This document shows positions 45,867-54,452 of a stretch of DNA of 60,874 nt, one piece after another; within the stretch, counting starts at the first letter, position 1; each line of letters begins with the position of its first letter. The notes under the pieces are model-generated. The model was not told the origin of the DNA, ran no database searches, and worked only from the letters and a program-made list of their open reading frames with translations. The DNA comes from Kineococcus endophyticus (GTDB taxonomy: Bacteria > Actinomycetota > Actinomycetes > Actinomycetales > Kineococcaceae): assembly GCF_040796495.1 (NCBI RefSeq), contig NZ_JBFNQN010000021.1, positions 1 through 60,874 on the forward strand, written 5' to 3'. Made by a program: the position numbers and the translations under genes.

Positions 45867-46991
45867 GTGCCTGCGACCCCCCGACCCGACCGCCCCACCG
45901 CCACCGACCGCCTCCTGCGACGGGGGGCGCGCGCCCTCGGCGCCCTGCCCGCCCCCGTCCTGCGCGTCCTCGCCGGCCGACCGGTGGTCGTCGAGGGCCG
46001 CGCGCTGGACCCGGCGGTCCAGCTCACGTTGCGCGTCCTCAACGCGACGCCGGGGGCCCGGTTCGAGGAGTGGCCCGTCCCCCGGGCCCGGCGCCACCTC
46101 GACCGCGAGGCGTGGACGTTCGGGGCCCGGACGGCCCTGGAGGAAGTGACCGAGCTGCTGGTGCCGACGCGGGACGGGCGCGTGCGGGTCCGCACCTACC
46201 GCGCCGACCGGTCCGAGCCGGCGACGGGAGCGCTCGTGTGGTTCCACGGCGGCGGGTGGGTCCTCGGCTCGCTCGACAGCACCGATGCGGCCTGCCGCGA
46301 GCTCGCGGTGGCCACGGGCGCGACCGTCGTCTCGGTCGACTACCGGCTGGCCCCCGAGCACCCGTTCCCCGCCGCGGTGCACGACGCCGTCGACGTGTTC
46401 CGCTGGGTCCGCGACCACGCCGCGCTGTTCGGGACGTCCGCGCACCGCGTGGGCGTGGGCGGGGAGAGCGCCGGCGGCAACCTCGCGACCGTCACCGCGG
46501 CCCTCACGCGGGACGACGACGCCGGGGGTCCGGCGCACCAGCTGCTGCTGTTCCCGGTGGCCGACCTGACCCGCGAGCGCCGGTCCTACGCGCTCTTCGG
46601 CGAGGGGTACTTCCTGTCGCGGGCGCAGATGCACTGGTACGCCCGGCACTACCTGGCCGGGGCCCCGGCGGACGACCCGCGGGTCTCCCCGCTCCTGACC
46701 CCTGACCTCGCGCGGTCGGCGCCCGCCTACGTGGCCGTCGCGGGGTTCGACGTCCTGCGCGACGAGGGGGCCGAGCTGGCCGCCCGACTGCAGGCCGACG
46801 GCGTCCCGGTCCGCCTCGTCGAGCACACCGGGCAGGTCCACGGCTTCGTCAACGCCTGCGGGGTCACACCGCAGGCCCGGGCGGCGCTGCGGCACGCCGG
46901 CGCCGCGTTCCGGGACTCCGTGGCCGCCCGGGGGGAGGCCGGGCAGGAGGAGGTCAGGCCTCCAGCCAGATCGTCGTCGGCCCGTCGTTGA
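45867..46991 (+). CDS. Alpha/beta hydrolase, hormone-sensitive-lipase type esterase
   Basis: A 374-residue carboxylesterase of family IV. The oxyanion motif is [11 protein letters not shown], the nucleophile serine is in GGESAGGN, and the acid and histidine are in [10 protein letters not shown] and TGQVHGFVN. It has an extra N-terminal helical region of about 100 residues, which usually forms the cap. No signal peptide is evident. The physiological substrate is unknown; short acyl esters are typical. Its last 38 bases overlap the convergent dtd gene. Confidence 0.88.
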   Translation: MPATPRPDRPTATDRLLRRGARALGALPAPVLRVLAGRPVVVEGRALDPAVQLTLRVLNATPGARFEEWPVPRARRHLDREAWTFGARTALEEVTELLVPTRDGRVRVRTYRADRSEPATGALVWFHGGGWVLGSLDSTDAACRELAVATGATVVSVDYRLAPEHPFPAAVHDAVDVFRWVRDHAALFGTSAHRVGVGGESAGGNLATVTAALTRDDDAGGPAHQLLLFPVADLTRERRSYALFGEGYFLSRAQMHWYARHYLAGAPADDPRVSPLLTPDLARSAPAYVAVAGFDVLRDEGAELAARLQADGVPVRLVEHTGQVHGFVNACGVTPQARAALRHAGAAFRDSVAARGEAGQEEVRPPARSSSARR

Positions 46992-47379
46992 CGAGCTCGA
47001 CGGCCATGTCGGCCCCGAACCGGCCGGTCTCCACGCGCAGCCCGTGCCCGCGCAGCGCCGCGCCGACGGCCTTGACGAGGGGTTCGGCGACGGGGCCGGG
47101 GGCGGCCGCGTTCCACGTCGGGCGACGGCCCTTGCGGGTGTCGCCGTAGAGGGTGAACTGGCTGACGAGCAGGACGGGGGCGCCGACGTCGACGGCGGCG
47201 CGCTCCTCGCGCAGGATCCGCAGCTGGGCGATCTTGCGGGCGACGAGCTCCACCTGGGCGGGCCCGTCGTCGTGGGTGGCGCCGAGGAGGACGAGCAGCC
47301 CCGGCTCGGTGATCTCGCCGACGACCTCCTCACCGACGGTGACCTTGGCGCGGGTGACCCGCTGGACGACGGCTCGCAC
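46954..47379 (-). CDS. dtd: D-aminoacyl-tRNA deacylase
   Basis: Removes D-amino acids (and glycine from tRNA-Ala) to protect translation. The 141-residue protein matches family length. It shows [23 protein letters not shown], the catalytic SQFTLYGD and the tail [14 protein letters not shown]. The second conserved segment reads [11 protein letters not shown] instead of the more usual proline-rich form. I start at the GTG at 47379, with GAGGAG 8 nt upstream, rather than the GTG at 47394. The 3' end overlaps the esterase gene on the other strand. Confidence 0.92.
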   Translation of the reverse strand: MRAVVQRVTRAKVTVGEEVVGEITEPGLLVLLGATHDDGPAQVELVARKIAQLRILREERAAVDVGAPVLLVSQFTLYGDTRKGRRPTWNAAAPGPVAEPLVKAVGAALRGHGLRVETGRFGADMAVELVNDGPTTIWLEA

Positions 47380-47450
47380 GTCACTGCTCCTCACGGGTGG
47401 TGGTCCGGTGGACGGGGGGTGAACCTCACGCTGCGGCAGGGTGGCCGACC

Positions 47451-47456
47451 TACCAT
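47451..47456 (+). promoter_or_regulatory. Predicted -10 box of leaderless transcript
   Basis: TACCAT, six bases before the GTG at 47463. It decides the start of the following small gene. Confidence 0.5.
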
Positions 47457-47462
47457 CGACCG

Positions 47463-47786
47463 GTGCTGCACACCCTGCTCGACGCCCCCGTGGTCATCCC
47501 GCTCACCCTGCTCGCCGTCGGGGTCTGCGGGCTGGGGGCGCTGTGGCGGCCGCGGGTGGACGTCGCCCTCGTGCTGGGACTGCTGGCCGCGATCTGGTCG
47601 CGCGTCAACCAGCCCGTCGAGGGCCGTGTCCTGCACAGCTGGACGCTGGACCGGGGGTTCACCGAGGCCGACCTGCTCTCGGTCGCGGCCGTGCTGGTGG
47701 CGCTTCTGACGCTGGGCCGGTGCGCGTGGCGGCTCGTCCGCCGCTCCTCCGGCCGGGGCCGGACGGGCACGCTGCCCGCCCGGTGA
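47463..47786 (+). CDS. Small membrane protein of unknown function
   Basis: A 107-residue protein with three hydrophobic segments (about 9-25, 32-48 and 75-92) and a basic tail. The stretch [21 protein letters not shown] between helices two and three is polar. I recognise no family; similar small proteins sit near dtd in related genomes as far as I recall, but this needs a search. The frame is open from 47397, but the TACCAT box six bases upstream argues for the GTG at 47463. It ends 4 nt from the convergent DUF2516 gene. Confidence 0.65.
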   Translation: MLHTLLDAPVVIPLTLLAVGVCGLGALWRPRVDVALVLGLLAAIWSRVNQPVEGRVLHSWTLDRGFTEADLLSVAAVLVALLTLGRCAWRLVRRSSGRGRTGTLPAR

Positions 47787-47790
47787 GGGC

Positions 47791-48129
47791 TCACCAGGGG
47801 CCGTAGGGCCCCGAGTTCCCGCGGTCGTCGCGACGCGGGCCACCGCCGTACTGGCGCACGGCCGGCCGCACGTCGACGAGGTACACGGCGGCACCGACGA
47901 CGGCGATGATGCCGAAGAGGCCGAGGACGGAGAAGACCGACACGAAGCCGACGGCCGCGGCCACGGCCACGATGACCGTCCAGAAGGTCTTGGTCCGCTT
48001 GCCGGCGGCGACGAACGCGCCCGCCGGGCGGCGCAGGCAGTCCACGAGCGCCCACACCTCCAGACCGAACGCCGCGACCCCCAGGAGCAGCAGGACACCG
48101 GACTGCAGGCTGTTCAGCGCGCTCAACAC
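47791..48129 (-). CDS. DUF2516-family membrane protein
   Basis: A 112-residue protein with two or three membrane helices (LLLLGVAAFGLEVWALVDC and TVIVAVAAAVGFVSVFSVLG). It matches the actinobacterial DUF2516 family, with the conserved ALVDCLRRPAGAFVAAGKRTK loop between helices. Function is unknown. The GTG start lies six bases after TAGTCT. The FUSC transporter gene ends 10 nt upstream of this start in the same direction. Confidence 0.82.
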   Translation of the reverse strand: MLSALNSLQSGVLLLLGVAAFGLEVWALVDCLRRPAGAFVAAGKRTKTFWTVIVAVAAAVGFVSVFSVLGLFGIIAVVGAAVYLVDVRPAVRQYGGGPRRDDRGNSGPYGPW

Positions 48130-48135
48130 ACCAGA

Positions 48136-48141
48136 AGACTA
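48136..48141 (-). promoter_or_regulatory. Predicted -10 box of leaderless DUF2516 transcript
   Basis: Minus-strand TAGTCT, six bases before the GTG at 48129. It overlaps the last bases of the FUSC gene. Confidence 0.5.
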
Positions 48142-49686
48142 CGGGCGAGGGCCCGCGAGAGTTCCGCGATCACCGCGGTCGGAGCCCAGCAGGTCCCCCA
48201 GCCGGCGGTAGGCGTCCTGCTCCCCGTCGGCCGCGGCGCGCGGCGCGGGCAGGCGCCAGTCGTCGTCCGACACCCGGGCGCGCGCCTCGGCGACGGCGAC
48301 GAGCCGCCCCCGCAGGGCCCCCACGTCCTGCGCGGCGTCCAGGTCGGCGAGGGCGCCGTCGAGGGCGCGCACCGCCGAGCGGTTCCGGACGACGAGCGCG
48401 ACGACGACCGCGGCCACCACGCCGAGCGCGGTGTCGGCCAGACGGTCCCGGACGAGACCGCCCAGGCCCGCCCCCGAGGTCCCCAGCCGGGTCAGCAGCA
48501 GCGAGAGCCCCGTGATGGCGACCGTGCCGAGCGCGTAGTTGCGCGGCATGCAGAACTCGACGGCGAACATGCACGCCAGCGTCAGCAGCCACAGCCGCAC
48601 GTCGTCGGTCGCCAGCGTCACGAGCCCGGCCGCCAGGAGCACCCCGACGACCGTCCCGGCACCGCGCTGCACCCCGCGCTGGACGGTGACCCCGGCCGAC
48701 GGGGACTGCAGGACGGCGGCCGCCCCGACGGCGGCCCAGTAGACGTGCCCGAGCCCCAGCGCGGCCGCCACGAGCACCACCGCGGCGCAGGCCAGCCCCA
48801 CGCGCAGGGCGGGCACCCGCAGGTGGCCGGCCCCGCGCAGCGCGCCGACCACCCGGCGCCGGGGCCAGGGCTGCGGGGAAGGCACCGGACCGGCGGGCGC
48901 CACGGGCAGCGGCCGGCGGCCGGGCAGGGCGACGAGCAGCAGGCGCAGCGGGCGCTCCTCGGCCCCGGCGTGCACGACCCGCTCGGCGTGGGCGAGCCAC
49001 GCGCCCAGCGGACCCGCCGCGCGCGGGCCCAGGACGTCCCAGGCCGCGTGGACGGCGACCGTCGCGCGGTGCCGGGCGGAGGCGTCCCCCGGGACACCCG
49101 TCGCCCCCAGGACGGCCACGACCGCGCGGGCGACGGCCTGCCGTTCGGGACCGTCGGGGCGCCACAAGCCGGCGGCGCTGGACAGCGCGACCCCCAGGGC
49201 CGCGCAGGCGACGGTGACGGCCACGACGGCGGGCAGGTCGGACGTCCGCAGGGGTTCGGCGCTCAGCGTGCCGGCCGCGAAGACCGGGATGAGTCCGGCG
49301 GGCGGGCCCGTCCGGACGGCGTCGGTGACGAACTTGGCCACGGCCGCGACCAGCGCGACGACGAGGGCGGGGACCACCACGTCGGCCCACCCGTCCAGGG
49401 GCAGGACCGCGCTGGTGGCCCCGGCCAGGACGGCGAGCACCAGGCCGAGCCCGGTCCACGCCTGCGTCCGCCAGCGCCGCGCGTACGTCTCGTGCCGGCC
49501 GTAGAGGTTGGCCAGCGCCCCGAAGGTGGCGGGCGCGGCCAGGAGCGGGACGTCGGCGGCCATCGTCACGGCCAGCGGCAGCCCGAGCGCGACGGTGGCG
49601 GTGCCGGCGGCCCACCAGGGGTGCGCACCGGGGGTGATGCGCGACCACCCGCGGACGGCTCGGAGCAGGTGGGCACGCAAGGTCAC
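48139..49686 (-). CDS. FUSC-family transporter (aromatic acid exporter-like)
   Basis: A 515-residue membrane protein with two clusters of hydrophobic helices (about 30-190 and 295-430) separated by a cytoplasmic stretch, the FUSC/YccS/AaeB layout. The second cluster contains YWAAVGAAAVLQSPSAGVTVQRG and MPRNYALGTVAITGLSLLLT, typical of the family. Relatives export aromatic acids or fusaric acid. It is divergent from a MarR regulator across 54 nt that contain a perfect palindrome, so MarR control in response to an aromatic compound is likely. The start is GTG at 49686. Confidence 0.85.
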   Translation of the reverse strand: MTLRAHLLRAVRGWSRITPGAHPWWAAGTATVALGLPLAVTMAADVPLLAAPATFGALANLYGRHETYARRWRTQAWTGLGLVLAVLAGATSAVLPLDGWADVVVPALVVALVAAVAKFVTDAVRTGPPAGLIPVFAAGTLSAEPLRTSDLPAVVAVTVACAALGVALSSAAGLWRPDGPERQAVARAVVAVLGATGVPGDASARHRATVAVHAAWDVLGPRAAGPLGAWLAHAERVVHAGAEERPLRLLLVALPGRRPLPVAPAGPVPSPQPWPRRRVVGALRGAGHLRVPALRVGLACAAVVLVAAALGLGHVYWAAVGAAAVLQSPSAGVTVQRGVQRGAGTVVGVLLAAGLVTLATDDVRLWLLTLACMFAVEFCMPRNYALGTVAITGLSLLLTRLGTSGAGLGGLVRDRLADTALGVVAAVVVALVVRNRSAVRALDGALADLDAAQDVGALRGRLVAVAEARARVSDDDWRLPAPRAAADGEQDAYRRLGDLLGSDRGDRGTLAGPRP

Positions 49687-49698
49687 CCCATCAACTTA

Positions 49699-49715
49699 GC
49701 AGGTGTTTCACCTGC
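49699..49715. promoter_or_regulatory. Candidate MarR operator between FUSC and marR genes
   Basis: GCAGGTG-TTT-CACCTGC, a perfect 7-3-7 inverted repeat in the middle of the 54-nt divergent spacer. Confidence 0.7.
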
Positions 49716-49740
49716 GAAGCACTTGTGCCAGGATCACCCC

Positions 49741-50235
49741 GTGAGCACCTCCGACGACCCGGTCGACGTGGCCCGCGCCGAGTGGGCGGCCCTGCACCCC
49801 GACCTCGACACGACACCCATGGCCCTCACGGGACGGCTGCGCCTCGTCGCGGCCGCCCTGGCCCGGGCCACCGAGCCCGTCGTGCGGGCCGAGGGCCTGA
49901 CGCGCCCCGAGTTCGACGTCCTCAGCGCCGTCCGGCGGGCCGGGCGCACACCCCTGACCCCGACCGGCATCGCGGCCGCGACGCTCGCCTCGGGTGCGGC
50001 CACGACGAAGCGCCTCGACCACCTCACGAGCGTCGGCCACCTGCAGCGCACGCCCGACGAGCGCGACGGCCGGGTCACGCGGCTGTCGCTGACCCCCTCG
50101 GGCACCGCGCTCGTCGACCGCGTCCTGCCCCAGCTGCTGGCGGCCGAGCGCGCCTTCGCGGCGGCGCTGACCGCGGACCAGCGCACTGCGGCGAGCGAGG
50201 CGCTGGGGGTCCTGCTGGCCGAGCACGGCGTCTGA
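49741..50235 (+). CDS. MarR-family transcriptional regulator of the FUSC transporter
   Basis: A 164-residue winged-helix regulator: TRPEFDVLSAVRRAG, recognition helix TPTGIAAATLASGAATTKRLDHL, and wing DERDGRVTRLSLTPSG. The start is GTG at 49741, six bases after CAGGAT, a weak leaderless -10 box; the frame is open much farther left inside the FUSC gene but has no similarity there. The divergent layout and the palindrome suggest that it represses the FUSC exporter and itself. Confidence 0.87.
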   Translation: MSTSDDPVDVARAEWAALHPDLDTTPMALTGRLRLVAAALARATEPVVRAEGLTRPEFDVLSAVRRAGRTPLTPTGIAAATLASGAATTKRLDHLTSVGHLQRTPDERDGRVTRLSLTPSGTALVDRVLPQLLAAERAFAAALTADQRTAASEALGVLLAEHGV

Positions 50236-50256
50236 CGCCGGGACGGCCCCCGCGGA

Positions 50257-50859
50257 TCAGCGCGCGCTGCGCAGCGCGTCCTCGACGGAGACGACCCCGT
50301 CGCGGTAGCGGCGGGTGATCTCGTCCGTGCACGCGTCCATGGCCTCCTGGACGCGGTGCCGGTCGGCGGACAGCTCCTGCTCGAGCGCGACGAGGCGCTG
50401 GCGGGCGTTGGCCAGCTGCGTGTCGTCCATCGCCGACAGGTCGGACAGGTGCGGGTCGGCGACCGCCAGCTCGGCGCGACGTCGGTGCTCCCCCACGCGC
50501 GACGGCTCCACGGACGTGAAGCGCCCCATGCCGTGGTCGGTGCGGCGCGGGTCGGCCAGGACGTCGGTGAGCTTGGCGACGAGCTCGGCGTCCGAGCGCG
50601 CGTGCCGGACGTCGGCGGCGCCGTCCGACCCGGCGCGACGGTCCTCCTCCGCACCCAGCAGGTCCAGCCGTCCCTGGATGAGCCGGCGGGCGTAGGAGAG
50701 GTCGGCCTCCTCCTGCTCGGCGACCGTGCGGTGCTCCCGCAGCGTCTCGAGGTCCATGTCCTGCAGGCCGGCGAGGAACTCCGGGGCCAGGACCTTGTCG
50801 AGCGCCCGCCGTCCCCCCGCCTGGTACCCGCTGACCTGCTCGTCCCCGCGCTCGTCCAC
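50257..50859 (-). CDS. rsiG: RsiG-like c-di-GMP-binding anti-sigma factor
   Basis: A 200-residue coiled-coil protein. It contains two exact copies of E(X)3S(X)2R(X)3Q(X)3D, the c-di-GMP-binding motif of Streptomyces RsiG: E51, S55, R58, Q62, D66 and E160, S164, R167, Q171, D175. In Streptomyces RsiG loaded with c-di-GMP holds the sporulation/flagellar-type sigma factor WhiG inactive. In a motile actinobacterium the target could be a WhiG/FliA sigma factor; none is encoded here. I start at the GTG at 50859 with GGGGGAGG upstream. The ORF continues 10 codons farther, without a ribosome binding site. Confidence 0.88.
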   Translation of the reverse strand: MDERGDEQVSGYQAGGRRALDKVLAPEFLAGLQDMDLETLREHRTVAEQEEADLSYARRLIQGRLDLLGAEEDRRAGSDGAADVRHARSDAELVAKLTDVLADPRRTDHGMGRFTSVEPSRVGEHRRRAELAVADPHLSDLSAMDDTQLANARQRLVALEQELSADRHRVQEAMDACTDEITRRYRDGVVSVEDALRSAR

Positions 50860-50967
50860 GACGCCTCCCCCGGCTCGAGTACAACTCACAGCACGCGTAC
50901 GACTACCAAGCGTGCGCTTCGCAGAGTATGACCCACCGGGAGGGTCCGTGCAGGAGCCCTCGCGACC

Positions 50968-52086
50968 TCACGGGGCGACGACGGTCTCCTGCGCTGCGGC
51001 GATGCGCCGCGGCGTCTCACCGTCGGACGTCCCGTCCGTCGTCCGCGACCCCGCGAGCGCGACGAGCTGGGCGTCGGCCGGCAGCGACCGCTTGACCACG
51101 GCCAGGGCCACGGGCCCGAGCTCGTGGTGCCGCGCCGCCGTCGTCACGTGCCCGACGCGCCGGTCCCCCGCGGCGGGGTCGACGACGGCGTCCCCGGGCG
51201 ACGGCAGGTCGTGCGAGGAACCGTCGAGGTGCAGCAGGACGAGGCGCCGCGGCGGCCGCCCCAGGTTGTGGACCTTCGCCACCGTCTCCTGCCCGCGGTA
51301 GCAGCCCTTGTGCAGGTGGACGGCGGTGCGCAGCCAGTCCAGCTCGTGCGGGATGGAGCGCTCGTCGGTCTCCCGGCCCAGCCGGGGCCGCCAGGCCTCC
51401 ACGCGCAGCGCCTCCGCAGCCCAGGTGCCGGCCAGTCGGCGCTCGCCGACGGCGGCCGCGAGCTCCCCGCGCGGCACGAGGACCTCGCGCCAGGGCCGCT
51501 CGGCGCCCGGGTGCTCGAGCGTGGAGACGGCCGCGTAGCTCGCGGTGTCCGCGCTGCCCCCCTCGGCCAGCGGCGTCGCCCCGGGCCACGGGTCGACCCA
51601 CACGAGGCCCCGGGGGGACTCCGGCGAACGGTCCGGCTCGCCCAGGACGGCGAACCGGTCGGTGACGTCCTCGATCTCGACGCGGAGCATGAAGCGCATC
51701 CGCTCCAGCCAGGTGCGCAGCCCGTCGACCTGCCCGGGTTCGAGCGTCAGCCACGTGGCCTCGCCGTCGTCGAGGAGGTGCACGGCGTGCTCGATGCGCC
51801 CGGTGGGGCTCAGGACCAGCGTCTCGGTGGACACCCCCGCGGGCAGGCCCGTGAGCGCCTGCGTCGTGATGCTGTGCAGCCAGGACAGCCGGTCCGGGCC
51901 GGCGAGCCGCAGGACCCCGCGGTGCGACTGGTCGACGACGGCCTCACCGCGCACGAGGGCACGCTGCTCCGCGTGCGGGTCGCCGTAGTGCCACGCCACC
52001 CCTGCGTCGAGGCCCTCGGCGGCGACGGCGCCCCGGGCGCCGAGCAGCGGCGAGCGGTACGGGGCGGTCTGGGTCGGGGTGGTCAC
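50968..52086 (-). CDS. ygfZ: YgfZ/GcvT-domain folate-binding protein
   Basis: A tetrahydrofolate-dependent helper in iron-sulfur cluster assembly or repair. The 372-residue protein has the GcvT-like fold and the YgfZ signature KGCYRGQETVAKVHNLG with the essential cysteine. It also has GRIEHAVHLL and LDWLRTAVHL. I start at the GTG at 52086 with CCGGAGGAG upstream, giving VTTPTQTAPYRSPLL. It overlaps the Fur-type regulator by 4 nt, in the order FABP - fur - ygfZ. Confidence 0.9.
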   Translation of the reverse strand: MTTPTQTAPYRSPLLGARGAVAAEGLDAGVAWHYGDPHAEQRALVRGEAVVDQSHRGVLRLAGPDRLSWLHSITTQALTGLPAGVSTETLVLSPTGRIEHAVHLLDDGEATWLTLEPGQVDGLRTWLERMRFMLRVEIEDVTDRFAVLGEPDRSPESPRGLVWVDPWPGATPLAEGGSADTASYAAVSTLEHPGAERPWREVLVPRGELAAAVGERRLAGTWAAEALRVEAWRPRLGRETDERSIPHELDWLRTAVHLHKGCYRGQETVAKVHNLGRPPRRLVLLHLDGSSHDLPSPGDAVVDPAAGDRRVGHVTTAARHHELGPVALAVVKRSLPADAQLVALAGSRTTDGTSDGETPRRIAAAQETVVAP

Positions 52087-52622
52087 GGGTGCTCCTCCGG
52101 GTGCTGCTGTTCCTGCCGAGTGCGGCACGCGGCGCACCGGCCCCGGAGAGCCAGGTGCCCCGTGTCCACGACGAAGTCGTTGCGGGACAGGACGACCGCC
52201 GCCAGTTCACGCGCGGGCCCGGCGTCGGCCTCGGCCACCGCGCCACACCCGTCGCAGACCAGGTGCAAGTGCCCGCCGTGCTCCACGGGGTGGAACGACG
52301 GCACCCGCCGGTCGATCTGGGTGCGGGCGACGAGCCCGACCTCCTCCAGGACCGCCAGCGCCCGGTAGACGGTCGAGGGGTCCACCGTGCGCCAACCGCC
52401 GGCGGCACCGCCCTGTTCCGCGGCACGGGTCCCGAGGTGGGCGGCCACCTCCTCGGCGCTCGCGTGCCCCAGGGCGCGCACGGCGGCGAGGACGCTGCGG
52501 CGCTGCGGGGTCAGGCGCAGCCCGCGCGCGTGCAGCGCCGGGCCGAGGTCGTCGGGGACCGACGCCAGGTCCAGGTCGGGGACCGACGTCCCGTCCACGT
52601 CGGGGGCCGACGTCCCGTTCAC
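52083..52622 (-). CDS. Fur-family metal-dependent regulator
   Basis: A 179-residue metalloregulator. The winged helix spans about 30-100 (RLTPQRRSVLAAV, DPSTVYRALAVLEEVGLV). The metal region has H111, H115, H118 and H120 in SFHPVEHGGHLH and two structural-zinc CxxC pairs, C123/C126 and C163/C166. Whether it senses iron or zinc cannot be told; the proximity to YgfZ (iron-sulfur) and a nitrobindin-like protein suggests iron or redox. An N-terminal 30-residue Asp/Pro/Val repeat (VPDLD-type) is unusual and may reflect an early start; GTG at 52622 overlaps the preceding stop. Confidence 0.87.
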   Translation of the reverse strand: MNGTSAPDVDGTSVPDLDLASVPDDLGPALHARGLRLTPQRRSVLAAVRALGHASAEEVAAHLGTRAAEQGGAAGGWRTVDPSTVYRALAVLEEVGLVARTQIDRRVPSFHPVEHGGHLHLVCDGCGAVAEADAGPARELAAVVLSRNDFVVDTGHLALRGRCAACRTRQEQQHPEEHP

Positions 52623-53200
52623 GGGGCGGGCGGGGCGTCCGGCTCGTCGGTCGGCTCGTCGGTGACGCGCTTGAGCCGCGCCGAGGCGTAGCTGCGCATC
52701 GGGTGCCCCTCCAGGGACACGTCGAGCGCCCACAGCAGGTCGCCCTCGACGAGGCCGTACATGCGCGTGCCGGCCGTGTACTCGTGCGCCGTCGTCGTGC
52801 GGGCCACGACGTCGGTGCTGAGGTCGATGCGCGGACCGCGGGCCGTGCCGGCGAGGACCTCCACGACGCCGGTGGGGTGGGTCAGCAGGACCTCGAGCTC
52901 CACCGGTCGCGGCCCGTCGGCGGGCGCGGGGGTGGACAGGTCGACCGGCTGCGGCCGCCAGAACCCCGTCTCGACGTCGAGCGGGTCGGTCGTGCGGCCG
53001 TCCTCGTCGAGCGCCCACGTCGTCGACGTGTAGCTGAGGAAGTCGCGGCCGTCGTGGCTGAACTCCACGACCTGCCCGAACCGCTGGTCGGTCTCACCGC
53101 GGGCGGGGTGCCCGAGGACACCGGCGCCCTCCCACCGGCCGATCAGCCAGGACAGCGGGACGAGGGCGAGCGGGGTGTCCGTGCGCAGGGGGACGACCAC
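52619..53200 (-). CDS. FABP/nitrobindin-like beta-barrel protein (DUF1794)
   Basis: A 193-residue protein of the THAP4/nitrobindin beta-barrel family. The hallmark GRWEGAG (21-27) matches GxWxGxG, and the barrel strands follow, with FSHDGRDFLSYTSTTW and GTRMYGLVEGDLLWALD. Family members can bind ferric heme and scavenge peroxynitrite, but I cannot confirm the heme-ligating histidine here. It starts with GTG at 53200, separated by 3 nt from the small membrane gene upstream, and overlaps the Fur gene downstream. Confidence 0.85.
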   Translation of the reverse strand: MVVPLRTDTPLALVPLSWLIGRWEGAGVLGHPARGETDQRFGQVVEFSHDGRDFLSYTSTTWALDEDGRTTDPLDVETGFWRPQPVDLSTPAPADGPRPVELEVLLTHPTGVVEVLAGTARGPRIDLSTDVVARTTTAHEYTAGTRMYGLVEGDLLWALDVSLEGHPMRSYASARLKRVTDEPTDEPDAPPAP

Positions 53201-53203
53201 GGG

Positions 53204-53311
53204 TCAGCGCTGACCCTGGAAGAGGCGGTAGACGACGTAGCCCGCGAACCACATGATGACGATCGACACCACGATGAGCAGGACGAGGAAGAAGACTTCG
53301 AGCGCGTGCAC
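53204..53311 (-). CDS. 35-residue single-pass membrane peptide
   Basis: A short frame too small for ordinary gene calling. It encodes a 35-residue peptide with one membrane helix (EVFFLVLLIVVSIVIMWFAG), then YVVYRLFQ and a GQR end. The GTG at 53311 lies seven bases after a TAGGGT box, the same layout as other leaderless genes here. It ends 3 nt before the nitrobindin-like gene starts and so may lead that operon. The function is unknown. Confidence 0.65.
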   Translation of the reverse strand: MHALEVFFLVLLIVVSIVIMWFAGYVVYRLFQGQR

Positions 53312-53318
53312 GTGCCCG

Positions 53319-53324
53319 ACCCTA
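53319..53324 (-). promoter_or_regulatory. Predicted -10 box upstream of the 35-residue membrane peptide
   Basis: Minus-strand TAGGGT, seven bases before the GTG at 53311. It may drive the whole small-peptide/FABP/fur/ygfZ unit. Confidence 0.5.
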
Positions 53325-53395
53325 CCGGCGGCACGCCTCCCGGACCCCTCGACGTGGGACGGCTCACGTCCGGCCGCGTGGAGCTCAGGCCGGGC

Positions 53396-54214
53396 TCAGA
53401 GCAGCAGGAGGCGTCCCACGAGGTAGGCGCCCGCCCCGCCGAGCGCGACGGGGACGGCGGCGACCGCGAAGGCCGCGGGCAGGGTGCGCGCGGCGGGCAG
53501 CCGGACGGACAGGGCGCGCCACGCCGAGACGAGGACGCCGGCGCCGAGCCCGGCCACGATGCCCGCGACGGCCCACCGCCCCTCGCTGACCGCTGCGGAG
53601 CCGCCGACGAGCGCCGTCGTCCCACCGCCGCCCAGCAGCGCCGTCACCGAGCTCGCCAGCCAGCCCACGGCCGCGCCGACGAGGAGGTTGACCGGTCCGG
53701 CGACCCGCAGCGGCCACGTCGTGGCGGCCACCGCGCTCGTCGCGGCGAGCGCGGCGAGGACGACCGGCGCGAGCGTGGCCCCCGCGTAGGTCGTCGGGAC
53801 GGCCACCCAGGCGGCCCCGAGCACGACGACCGCCTGCGCGGTGACCACCCCCGTGACCGACTCGACGAGCCGGGGCCGGCCGTCCCGGCGCAGCAGCTGG
53901 TGGCCGAAGGCGACGAGCAGCGCGAGGGCGGCGACGGCGGGCAGGTGCCCGAGCACCCCGGCGACCTGGCTCCCCTCGGCGCGCGCGGCCCGCACGGCGA
54001 ACACCGCGACGAGCGCCGCGGCGACGGCCACGGCGGCGACGACGCCGGTCGAGCTGCGCCGGGCCGGCAGGTCCAGCAGATCGGGCCAGCCGGCGGCCAC
54101 GAGGACGCCGAGCAGGACGACGGCGACCGCGAGGACGGCCACCCCGCCGAAGGAGGCCAGCCCCACGAGGGCGGCGAGGGCGAAGGTGGCCGTGGCCGTC
54201 GCGGAGGCGCTCAC
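53396..54214 (-). CDS. Multi-pass membrane protein of unknown function
   Basis: A 272-residue, Ala/Val/Leu-rich protein with about eight hydrophobic helices and almost no polar loops. I recognise no family. The start at GTG 54214 is a guess from composition; no clear ribosome binding site is seen and the frame continues upstream. Codon third-position GC matches its neighbours, and the reading frame is uninterrupted with a hydrophobic pattern, which supports a real gene. It is divergent from the GlnR-like gene. Confidence 0.65.
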   Translation of the reverse strand: MSASATATATFALAALVGLASFGGVAVLAVAVVLLGVLVAAGWPDLLDLPARRSSTGVVAAVAVAAALVAVFAVRAARAEGSQVAGVLGHLPAVAALALLVAFGHQLLRRDGRPRLVESVTGVVTAQAVVVLGAAWVAVPTTYAGATLAPVVLAALAATSAVAATTWPLRVAGPVNLLVGAAVGWLASSVTALLGGGGTTALVGGSAAVSEGRWAVAGIVAGLGAGVLVSAWRALSVRLPAARTLPAAFAVAAVPVALGGAGAYLVGRLLLL

Positions 54215-54452
54215 GCGGAGCCCACCCGCAGCCCCGGCGCCCCGGCGCCCGTCCGCTCGGTCACGACGTCGCTCACGTCGGTGATCCTCCCAGAGGCGCT
54301 CGGACCCGCTCGGGGTGGTCCGTCCACCTCCACGACACGCGTAGTCTGACCCCCGTTGGCCCGACGACGCCGCCGCGCCCCGGCACGCTCGTGGGCGTCG
54401 CGCACGGCCGGTCCGACCCGGACACCCGCAGCGAACGGAGGGCAGGACAGCC

